From contig CAJUIJ010000154.1 in assembly GCA_910586175.1 (NCBI GenBank), forward strand, positions 1 through 5,835: a stretch of 5,835 nt of DNA, read 5' to 3'. Position numbers and translations under genes: made by a program. The notes beneath the pieces were generated by a model. The model ran no database searches, had not been told where the DNA came from, and was given only the letters and a program-made list of their open reading frames with translations. Below, piece by piece: positions 1 to 5,835 of the stretch (its first letter is position 1; every line of letters begins with the position of its first letter). Source of the stretch: an uncultured Muribaculaceae bacterium (GTDB lineage Bacteria; Bacteroidota; Bacteroidia; Bacteroidales; Muribaculaceae).

Positions 1-2
1 GG

Positions 3-31
3 TTGGGGTGGTTGTTGGATTTTTAGGTTTA
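3..31 (+). promoter_or_regulatory. Possible Bacteroidota-type promoter for mscL (weak)
   Basis: Bacteroidota sigma factor recognises a -7 box of the form TAnnTTTG and a -33 box near TTTG. Here TAGGTTTA at 24-31 matches the -7 box except for its last base. A TTG at 3-5 lies about the right distance upstream. This would leave a very short leader before the ATG at 47, in an A/T-rich stretch with no Shine-Dalgarno sequence, as is usual in this phylum. The window edge cuts off the upstream context and both matches are short, so this is only a suggestion. Confidence 0.18.
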
Positions 32-46
32 ACTATTTTTATAATT

Positions 47-484
47 ATGGGAAAATTTATTGAAGATTTTAAGGCTTTTGCTCTTAAGGGAAATGTAGTC
101 GATATGGCTGTCGGTGTTATCATCGGTGGTGCTTTCGGCAAGATTGTGACTTCGCTGGTCAATGATATCATTATGCCTGTGGTATCTGTCATCACGGGTG
201 GTGATGGTTATAAAAATCTTAAGTATGTCATCACCGAGGGGCGCGCTGCTGCTGAAGGTCAGGCTGCTGTTGAGGAAGTTGCCATCAATTATGGCTTGTT
301 CATTCAGAATATCGTCGATTTCTTGATTATCGCGCTTTGTATCTTTATCGCTCTTCGGTATACGATGAAGTTCATGAAGAAGGAGAAGGCTGCGGAGGAA
401 GCACCTGCTCCCGCTCCGGAACCTACTGCTGAGGAAAAGCTTCTCACTGAAATCCGCGATATTCTTCAGAAAGAGGCTAAGTAA
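47..484 (+). CDS. mscL: Large-conductance mechanosensitive channel MscL
   Basis: Encodes a 145-residue inner-membrane channel that opens under high membrane tension to release solutes after hypo-osmotic shock; family members form homopentamers. The protein starts MGKFIEDFKAFALKGN, matching the amphipathic N-terminal helix and the family signature around GNVVDMAVGVIIGGAFGKIV (TM1, about residues 15-45). The residue aligned with the E. coli gate leucine 19 is Met20, and Val24 aligns with E. coli Val23. A periplasmic loop (about 48-80) follows, then TM2 (about 82-105), a basic KFMKKEK segment, a Pro/Ala/Glu-rich linker and the conserved C-terminal helix LLTEIRDILQKEAK. E. coli MscL has 136 residues, so the length is normal. 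The reading frame also has a GTG at 8, which would add 13 hydrophobic residues before the normal N-terminus; the ATG at 47 fits the family far better. The stop TAA at 482-484 is already part of the first unit of the downstream tandem repeat. Codons are notably T-ending (GCT, GGT, CTT), unlike the C/G-ending codons common in the two - strand genes. Confidence 0.96.
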   Translation: MGKFIEDFKAFALKGNVVDMAVGVIIGGAFGKIVTSLVNDIIMPVVSVITGGDGYKNLKYVITEGRAAAEGQAAVEEVAINYGLFIQNIVDFLIIALCIFIALRYTMKFMKKEKAAEEAPAPAPEPTAEEKLLTEIRDILQKEAK

Positions 485-680
485 TAAGGCTAATAAGACT
501 AATAAGGCTAATAAGGCCGATAGGGCTAATAGGGCTAATAAGGCTAATAAGGCCGATAGGGCTAATAGGGCTAATAAGGCCGATAGGGCTAATAGGGCTA
601 ATAAGGCCGATAGGGCTAATAGGGCTAATAGGGCTAATAGGGCTAATAGGGCTGATAGGGCTGATAGGGCTTATAGGGCT
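483..680 (+). repeat. 22-unit 9-bp tandem repeat (minisatellite) between convergent genes
   Basis: Twenty-two consecutive 9-bp units run without an indel, all close to AATARGGCT. Four main forms occur: AATAAGGCT, AATAAGGCC, GATAGGGCT and AATAGGGCT; single or late variants are AATAAGACT (492-500) and TATAGGGCT (672-680). A decayed unit (TATGGAATT, 681-689) follows. Units with AAG dominate the 5' half and units with AGG fill the whole 3' end from 609 on. A perfect 36-bp block at 501-536 is repeated at 537-572, and a 27-bp block occurs three times in a row at 546-626. The array starts within the mscL stop codon and ends just before the terminator hairpin, so it would form most of the mscL 3' untranslated RNA. 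In the mscL frame nearly every unit gives stop codons. It lacks the spacers of a CRISPR array, and its unit is shorter than typical plasmid iterons. Copy number is probably variable between strains by slippage (inference). Confidence 0.95.
613..678 (+). other. Potential G-quadruplex run: eight GGG tracts spaced by 6 nt
   Basis: The last eight full repeat units each carry GGG, at 613-615, 622-624, 631-633, 640-642, 649-651, 658-660, 667-669 and 676-678. All are separated by exactly six bases (CTAATA, CTGATA or CTTATA). Any four neighbours satisfy the common G3-N(1-7) pattern for an intramolecular three-tetrad quadruplex, so two could form side by side (613-642 and 649-678). The G-rich strand is the mscL sense strand, so the structure could form in the mRNA tail or in the non-template DNA strand. 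Six-base loops are long, which lowers expected stability. The pattern is certain; folding is an inference. Confidence 0.5.
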
Positions 681-690
681 TATGGAATTT

Positions 691-727
691 AAGGGCTGAT
701 AAGACCGGTTGGTCTTATCAGCCTTTT
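691..727 (+). terminator. Rho-independent terminator of mscL, possibly bidirectional
   Basis: A perfect 13-bp inverted repeat, GGCTGATAAGACC (694-706) and GGTCTTATCAGCC (711-723), encloses the loop GGTT. On the + strand it extends by a G-U and two A-U pairs (691-693 with 724-726), and TTTT at 724-727 follows directly, a good intrinsic terminator for mscL. Read on the - strand, the hairpin begins right behind the mfd stop codon (TAA, complement of 726-728). The extension then has an A-C mismatch and the downstream tract (CTTAAATT) is less U-rich, so termination of mfd transcripts is plausible but weaker. A shared hairpin between convergent genes is a common arrangement. Confidence 0.88.
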
Positions 728-3700
728 ATAGTGGGGTCAGGGTCTGGATTTGGGTCAGGATTGACAGGGCTTCTGACACTGAGGAGACTTCGCTCACTAT
801 CATTGCGTGGGTGGGGCTTGCTCCTTGTGTTTTTGAGGGTATGTCTTTCAGGGTGGCCCTTTTGGGGTTTGACTGCATGAAGTTAAGGATGCGGCCGAAT
901 GCCGGCGACTGGTAGTATGCCTTGTTGTCGTCGTTTACGAAATATAGCCGCATCAGGTTGTTCTTTAGCACTATGCGCTCTATGCCGAGGCGCTTTGCGG
1001 CTATTCGCAAGGGGACTACCTTGATCAGTTCTTCTGAGACTTGGGGTATCGGGCCGAAGCGGTCTATGAGGTTGTTGCGGAATTCGTCTACTTGTTCGGG
1101 GCGTTCCATTGCGTCGAGCGAGCGGTAGAGTGATATTCTTTCGCTTTCCTGTGGCACATAATGCGGAGGGAGCCTGAGTTCGAGGTCGGACTCAATTGAG
1201 ACATCGTTGACGAATTCCTCTTCGCGGCCATCGCTTATGTCGGTGAATGTGTCGCCAAACTCTTCTGTCTTGAGTTCGGTTACGGCTTCCTTGAGAATCT
1301 GCTGGTATGCTTCGTATCCGAGGTCGGCGATGAAGCCGGACTGTTCGGAGCCGAGGAGGTTTCCGGCACCGCGAATATCGAGGTCTTGCATGGCGATGTG
1401 GATACCGGAGCCGAGGTCGGAAAAGTTTTCTATGGCCTGTAGTCTTCTGCGGGCCACCGGTGTCAGGGGTTTGCCGGGGGTGACGAGCAGATAGCAGAAA
1501 GCCTTGCGGTTGGAGCGGCCTACTCGGCCTCGGAGCTGATGAAGTTCGGAGAGGCCGAAACGGTCGGCATTGTTGACTATTATGGTGTTGACATTTGGCA
1601 TATCAATACCGTTCTCCACAATGGTGGTCGATAGGAGCACGTCGTAGTCATGGTTGGTGAAGTCCACTATGGCCTGCTCGAGCTTTTCCGGGGGCATCTG
1701 GCCGTGAGCCACCACAATCCTTATGCCCGGCACGAGGCGTCTGAGTTTTACTTCGAGTTCGTTGAGGTTCTCGATGCGGTTGGATACGAAGAAGACCTGG
1801 CCGTTGCGTGACAGTTCGAACTCTATTGCCTCACGTATAACATCTTCATCGAACGAGCTGACGGCTGTGTTTATGGGCTGTCGGTTGGCCGGAGGCGTAT
1901 TGAGTGAGCTGAGGTCGCGTGCGCCCATTAGCGAGAACTGGAGAGTTCGCGGGATCGGGGTCGCCGACATGGTGAGGGTGTCTATGTTGACCTTGAGTTG
2001 CTTAAGTTTCTCTTTAACGGCGACACCGAACTTCTGCTCCTCGTCGATGATAAGGAGGCCGAGATCCTTGAACTTAACAGACTTGCCGATGAGTTTGTGT
2101 GTGCCTATAATGATATCGATCTTGCCCGCTTCGAGGTCGGTGAGAATCTGCTTGAGTTCCTTTGGCTTCTTGGCACGCGATATGAACTCCACGCGGACCG
2201 GGAGGTCCTTGAGTCGCGATGAGAAAGTATTGTAGTGTTGCAGTGCGAGCACTGTGGTGGGCACGAGCACGGCGACCTGCTTAGAGTCGGCGGCAGCCTT
2301 GAACGCGGCGCGGACGGCAATCTCGGTCTTACCGAAGCCCACGTCGCCACATACGAGCCGGTCCATGGGCTTTGGAAGCTCCATGTCATTCTTGACGGCC
2401 TGTGTGGCCCGGAGCTGGTCAGGGGTATCCTCGTAGATGAAGCTTGCCTCGAGTTCATGCTGGAGGTATGAGTCGGGGGCAAAGGCGTGACCCTTCAGGG
2501 TGCGACGCTTGGCATAAAGAGATATCAGCTCCCGGGCCATATCCTTCATCTTCGCCTTCGTGCGGTCTTTCATGCGCTGCCATGCGCCGCCACCGAGTTT
2601 ACTGATTTTAGGCGGTATTCCATCCTTGGCACGATACTTTGAGAGTTTGTGCAGGGCGTGGATGGAGACGAGCACGAGAGCGTTGTCCTGGAAGAACACC
2701 TTGATCATCTCCTGCGGACGTCCGTTTATATCGGTCTTTACAAGACCACCGAAGCGACCTATGCCGTGGTCTATATGGACTATATAGTCGTCTATCTCAA
2801 TCTGGTTCAACTCCTTGATTGATAGGGCAAGTTTGCCGGCGCGGGCCTTGTCGGAACGCAGGCTGTACTTATGGAACCTGTCGAAAATCTGGTGGTCGGT
2901 GAAGAAGCAAACCTTTGCATCGTGGTCTATGAAGCCCTCATGCAGAGTCGCAGAAACAGGAGAGAAGGATATCTTGTCGCCACGGTCGGCAAAGATAGAT
3001 TTCAGACGGTCGGCCTGATAAGAGGAGTCGGAGAGTAAGAGGATGCGGTAACCTTCGCTGAGGAAATTGGAAAAAGACTCAGCGATGATTGAGAAATTCT
3101 TGTGATATAGAGCCTGGAGAGAGGTGTTGAAGCGGATGGTTGCAGAGTCCGGTGTGCTGGAGGAGGATGTCGGCGCTATGGAGAGTTGCCTTGCGTCTGA
3201 AAGCTGAGAGGCAAAGACCGCCGGATCGACAACTTTCTTTAAGGCATCAGGGTCACCCTCATCGGCAATCAGGGCAGACTCAGAAAATTGTTCGGCAGCG
3301 ATATCGTTGATACGCGAAGTGATAAAATTGAAATCGCGTGCAGCCACTATCAGATTGTCGCCGATAAACTCAAGAAGCGATACCCCACGTGCGGTCTCAC
3401 CTGAAGAGGCCGGGAGCACCGAAACGGAATCCACTTGGTTTTCGGAGAGTTGCGTCTCTACGTTGAATATACGTATGGAGTCTATTTCGTCGTCGAAGAA
3501 ATCGAGGCGGTAGGGGAGTTCACCCGAAAAAGAATAAACGTCGAGTATAGAGCCACGACGGGCGAACTGCCCAGGCTCATACACGTATTCCACTGAATTG
3601 AAGCCCAGGTCAATCAGGCGCTTCACAACGTCAGACATATCCACTTTCATGCCGACATGCAGGGCTATGGTGGATTCGGAGACATCCTTTCGGTCGGCCA

Positions 3701-4136
3701 CCTGCTCGGCCAATGCCTCCGGATATGAAACGATGCAGCGGAGTCCGGAAGCGGTCTTTGCCTTGGGATGGGCGATAGCAGATGAGGCGAGAACACGTTC
3801 GAGCGTGTCGGCGCGAAGTATGCGCGAAGGAGGGTCAGCTTGCCCGAACCGGATGCTGCGCTTATAGCCGGAAGGGAAAATCGCAACGGCCTGCTCGCCG
3901 GCGATGTTTCTTATGTCATTGTATATATATCCGGCCTGCTCCATATCGTCGGCTACTATGAGCAGGATAGGGAGCTGAGCCGTATCGACTGCAAGGGCTG
4001 CGAAGAGCATTGCGGGGGCACTGCCGGTAAGACCTGTGAAAGCCAACCTCGACTCGCGTTTGCTCATAAGGAGCGACTTCACAGCATCGAGGCGAGAGGG
4101 TGATATGAAAAGCCGGTCGGCTTCGAGAAGGGTCAT
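726..4136 (-). CDS. mfd: Transcription-repair coupling factor Mfd
   Basis: Encodes a 1136-residue cytoplasmic DNA translocase (E. coli Mfd has 1148) that recognises RNA polymerase stalled at a template lesion, pushes it off and recruits UvrA for nucleotide excision repair. The N-terminal third is the UvrB-like module with a decayed P-loop (LTGSAPAM, about 36-43), as usual in Mfd. A Ser-rich stretch near 323-327 lies in the variable linker region. The RNA-polymerase-interacting CarD-like domain begins at DYIVHIDHGIGRFGGL (about 450-465). The superfamily 2 helicase motor follows: Walker A GDVGFGKTE (597-605), Walker B DEEQ (698-701), motif III SATPIPRTL (724-732), motif V near IVENGIDMP (839-847) and motif VI QLRGRVGR (867-874). 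The translocation (TRG) motif lies in about 895-930 with DIRGAGNLLG. The C-terminal autoinhibitory domain spans about 985-1136. All motor motifs are intact. The ATG (complement of 4134-4136) overlaps the stop of the upstream protease gene by four bases (ATGA), implying translational coupling and one operon. The gene ends against the terminator hairpin shared with mscL. Confidence 0.98.
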   Translation of the reverse strand: MTLLEADRLFISPSRLDAVKSLLMSKRESRLAFTGLTGSAPAMLFAALAVDTAQLPILLIVADDMEQAGYIYNDIRNIAGEQAVAIFPSGYKRSIRFGQADPPSRILRADTLERVLASSAIAHPKAKTASGLRCIVSYPEALAEQVADRKDVSESTIALHVGMKVDMSDVVKRLIDLGFNSVEYVYEPGQFARRGSILDVYSFSGELPYRLDFFDDEIDSIRIFNVETQLSENQVDSVSVLPASSGETARGVSLLEFIGDNLIVAARDFNFITSRINDIAAEQFSESALIADEGDPDALKKVVDPAVFASQLSDARQLSIAPTSSSSTPDSATIRFNTSLQALYHKNFSIIAESFSNFLSEGYRILLLSDSSYQADRLKSIFADRGDKISFSPVSATLHEGFIDHDAKVCFFTDHQIFDRFHKYSLRSDKARAGKLALSIKELNQIEIDDYIVHIDHGIGRFGGLVKTDINGRPQEMIKVFFQDNALVLVSIHALHKLSKYRAKDGIPPKISKLGGGAWQRMKDRTKAKMKDMARELISLYAKRRTLKGHAFAPDSYLQHELEASFIYEDTPDQLRATQAVKNDMELPKPMDRLVCGDVGFGKTEIAVRAAFKAAADSKQVAVLVPTTVLALQHYNTFSSRLKDLPVRVEFISRAKKPKELKQILTDLEAGKIDIIIGTHKLIGKSVKFKDLGLLIIDEEQKFGVAVKEKLKQLKVNIDTLTMSATPIPRTLQFSLMGARDLSSLNTPPANRQPINTAVSSFDEDVIREAIEFELSRNGQVFFVSNRIENLNELEVKLRRLVPGIRIVVAHGQMPPEKLEQAIVDFTNHDYDVLLSTTIVENGIDMPNVNTIIVNNADRFGLSELHQLRGRVGRSNRKAFCYLLVTPGKPLTPVARRRLQAIENFSDLGSGIHIAMQDLDIRGAGNLLGSEQSGFIADLGYEAYQQILKEAVTELKTEEFGDTFTDISDGREEEFVNDVSIESDLELRLPPHYVPQESERISLYRSLDAMERPEQVDEFRNNLIDRFGPIPQVSEELIKVVPLRIAAKRLGIERIVLKNNLMRLYFVNDDNKAYYQSPAFGRILNFMQSNPKRATLKDIPSKTQGASPTHAMIVSEVSSVSEALSILTQIQTLTPL

Positions 4137-5797
4137 TTCTTGTGCAGGATTTTGTAATATTCGGGCGAGTCCATGATGGCGGCAGCGACTTTGAAAGCCT
4201 TGTCGCCGGGGATAATGTAGGCCGACTTGCCCTTGTCGAAGTAATAACGTCCCACAATCTCGGAGCCGAGGTATTCGGTGATTTCCTCGCGATGGGTATC
4301 GAGGTCGTGGTCGAGATTGTGCACGAGCAGATTCTGGAGGGTATCGAAGGCGGCAGTCGTGGTGTCGTTGATATATCCTTCCTGACCTGCAATCTCTCTC
4401 AGCTGCTTCATGGCATCCTCCATTACACGGTCATATTTGAAGCGCTTGGGGTCTATGCTCTTCTTGAAGTCTGCATATATCTCATCTGTTACTACGAACT
4501 TGTCGGCAGCTGCTATCGTGGGATGCTCGGCAGCAAATTTTGTGGCAAAATCGAAGCTCCAATTGTCGCGCACTATGTTGTAGACAAGGCGCGAGGTCTT
4601 GCCCCAGTCGATCACAGAGTCGGGTTGCAGGCCGCCGCCGTCGCGGATTGTGCGGCCATTCAAGGTTTTGTAGACATTGGTGAGCGAGTCGGGTCTTCTT
4701 GACACCGAGCCGTCGGGGTTGCGGTGTGCATAGTCGAGAGCCTGTATGAGGCGGCCTGAGGGGGTATAGTATTTTGCCACTGTGATTTTCAGTACGCCCG
4801 AGAAAGGGAGCGGACGAGTGGATTGCACAAGACCTTTGCCGAAACTGCGGGAGCCTATCAGCACACCGCGGTCGAGGTCCTGCACGGCACCTGCGAGAAT
4901 CTCCGAGGCAGAGGCTGTTGCGCCATCGATAAGTATAGCGAGAGGCATGTCGGGGAAAATCGGGGAGTGAGTGGTCTTGTAGACACGGTCGGCAGCATCG
5001 TCGCGCCCCTTGGTGCGGACCACTTCGGTGCCCTTGGGGAGGAAGTAACCGAGAATCTCCACTGCACTCTCCACAAGACCGCCTCCATTTCCACGGAGGT
5101 CTATCACTATGTTTTTGACCTCGGGGTTGGCCTTGAATGCTTCGAGGGCCGTCTTGACCTCGGCGGGTGACTTGTTGATGAAGGAAGTGAGCTGTATGTA
5201 GCCGGTGTTGCCTATCACATTGAAATAAGGTACAGATGGCTGTTGCAGGAGTTCGCGTGTTAGCGTAACTGTAAAAATTGAGTCAGTGGTGTAGGGGCGC
5301 TGAAGCGTTATAGTGACCGGAGTGTTCGGACGGCCACGGAGCACTTTTGTGACATCTGCCGATAGTTTGCGGGAGACATCGAGTGAGTCGACTTTCAGTA
5401 TGCGGTCACCGGCCCGGATGCCTGCGCGTGCAGCCGGGGTGCCCTCCATGGGCGCCGATATATATGTGGAACTGTCGCGGTCCATCAGGTAAGAGCCTAT
5501 GCCTCCGTATTCGCCGGTGGTCATTTTCTGTAGCATCTCCTGGTCGTCGGCGGGGTAATATTCCGTGTATGGGTCAACTGTCTCCAGCAGAGCGGCTATT
5601 GCTTGTTTGAACGCTACATCAGGCTGCAAGGAGTCTACGTAATTGTTCTGGAGTTCTTGCACAATGGCGTTGAACGTGACGAGGTTACGTCCGAGCGCAG
5701 TGTCGCCGCTCTTGTTGGCGAGGCTGAAGAAGGCCACCGACGAGAATGTGAGGGCCAGTATTAAAAAGAAAGTTTTTTTCATTCTTATATAACGCAT
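4133..5797 (-). CDS. S41-family C-terminal processing peptidase (CtpA/Prc-like)
   Basis: Encodes a 554-residue envelope serine protease of MEROPS family S41, whose members trim or degrade periplasmic proteins from their C-termini. The N-terminus has basic residues followed by a hydrophobic run (about 9-27, FFLILALTFSSVAFFSLA), a signal peptide or membrane anchor. A helical segment follows, then a PDZ domain (about 94-168, with GGIGSYL and GTPAARAGIRAGDRIL) that binds substrate C-termini. The protease core has YIQLTSF (200-206), IDLRGNGGG (232-240) and the nucleophile motif GATASASEI (292-300). The likely catalytic dyad is Ser296 and Lys321 (in SFGKGLVQ); Gln325 sits where B. subtilis CtpB has its third residue, with the same +25 and +4 spacing. 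Residues about 400-554 are a C-terminal extension I cannot assign further. An alternative start at Met6 (ATG complementary to 5780-5782, MKKTFFLIL) also gives a good signal sequence and may be the real one. The TGA stop overlaps the mfd start in ATGA. The specific substrate is unknown, so no gene symbol is given. Confidence 0.94.
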   Translation of the reverse strand: MRYIRMKKTFFLILALTFSSVAFFSLANKSGDTALGRNLVTFNAIVQELQNNYVDSLQPDVAFKQAIAALLETVDPYTEYYPADDQEMLQKMTTGEYGGIGSYLMDRDSSTYISAPMEGTPAARAGIRAGDRILKVDSLDVSRKLSADVTKVLRGRPNTPVTITLQRPYTTDSIFTVTLTRELLQQPSVPYFNVIGNTGYIQLTSFINKSPAEVKTALEAFKANPEVKNIVIDLRGNGGGLVESAVEILGYFLPKGTEVVRTKGRDDAADRVYKTTHSPIFPDMPLAILIDGATASASEILAGAVQDLDRGVLIGSRSFGKGLVQSTRPLPFSGVLKITVAKYYTPSGRLIQALDYAHRNPDGSVSRRPDSLTNVYKTLNGRTIRDGGGLQPDSVIDWGKTSRLVYNIVRDNWSFDFATKFAAEHPTIAAADKFVVTDEIYADFKKSIDPKRFKYDRVMEDAMKQLREIAGQEGYINDTTTAAFDTLQNLLVHNLDHDLDTHREEITEYLGSEIVGRYYFDKGKSAYIIPGDKAFKVAAAIMDSPEYYKILHKK

Positions 5798-5835
5798 GCG
5801 AGGAGAAAAAAGATTACCGAGGGCCGGGGCCAGGG

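Noticed and set aside
8..46. N-terminal extension of MscL from the GTG at 8
   Set aside because: It would add 13 hydrophobic residues before the conserved MscL N-terminal helix; the ATG at 47 matches the family start.
483..680. Tandem array as a CRISPR or plasmid-type iteron origin
   Set aside because: There are no unique spacers, the unit is only 9 bp, and no cas or rep gene is nearby.
709..915. 68-codon + strand open frame beginning in the terminator loop
   Set aside because: It starts inside the hairpin and runs antisense through the mfd 3' end; there is no start signal or recognisable product.
1723..2235. 170-codon open frame antisense to the mfd helicase region
   Set aside because: It is antisense to conserved helicase motifs, and its translation is rich in Ser/Arg/Leu with no domain-like pattern; it is a shadow of mfd.
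4142..4702. 186-codon open frame antisense to the S41 peptidase gene
   Set aside because: It lies wholly within a well-supported gene on the other strand, matches no family I recognise, and is explained by codon bias in the real gene.
5814..5835. Possible 3' end of an upstream - strand gene (frame ending in TAA, complement of 5814-5816)
   Set aside because: Only six codons (reading PGPGPR) are visible before the window edge, too few to support a gene; an operon partner upstream remains possible.

Overview
This window looks like chromosomal DNA from a member of the Bacteroidota, most likely order Bacteroidales. The basis is the Bacteroidota-like flavour of its three proteins (for example the Mfd helicase box reading DEEQKFG) and the lack of clear Shine-Dalgarno sequences before the starts. 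A gut family such as Muribaculaceae is possible, but the sequence alone does not prove it.

Layout from left to right: a complete mscL gene (mechanosensitive channel of large conductance) on the + strand at 47-484; a convergent intergenic region at 485-725 holding a 22-unit, 9-bp tandem repeat (483-680) and a strong hairpin terminator (691-727); mfd (transcription-repair coupling factor, 1136 residues) on the - strand at 726-4136; and an S41-family C-terminal processing peptidase with an N-terminal signal or anchor sequence on the - strand at 4133-5797. The protease lies upstream of mfd in transcription order and overlaps it by four bases (ATGA), so the two are almost certainly one transcription unit with coupled translation. 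Its promoter, or an earlier operon gene, lies beyond the right edge.

The three proteins are ordinary housekeeping or stress functions: osmotic-shock relief at the inner membrane, periplasmic proteolysis, and removal of RNA polymerase stalled at DNA lesions. All key catalytic motifs are present and no gene is broken. Nothing in the coding part points to a new system.

The one clearly unusual element is the tandem array between the convergent 3' ends. It begins inside the mscL stop codon and has a nested duplication history (36-bp and 27-bp higher-order copies). Its units closely match the 5' arm of the adjacent terminator. Its 3' part contains eight evenly spaced GGG tracts that fit a G-quadruplex pattern. 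It also leaves the +1 frame behind mscL open, encoding an (N/D)-(K/R)-A tripeptide repeat. Whether any of this has a function, or whether it is simply a slippage-prone minisatellite, cannot be settled from one sequence.
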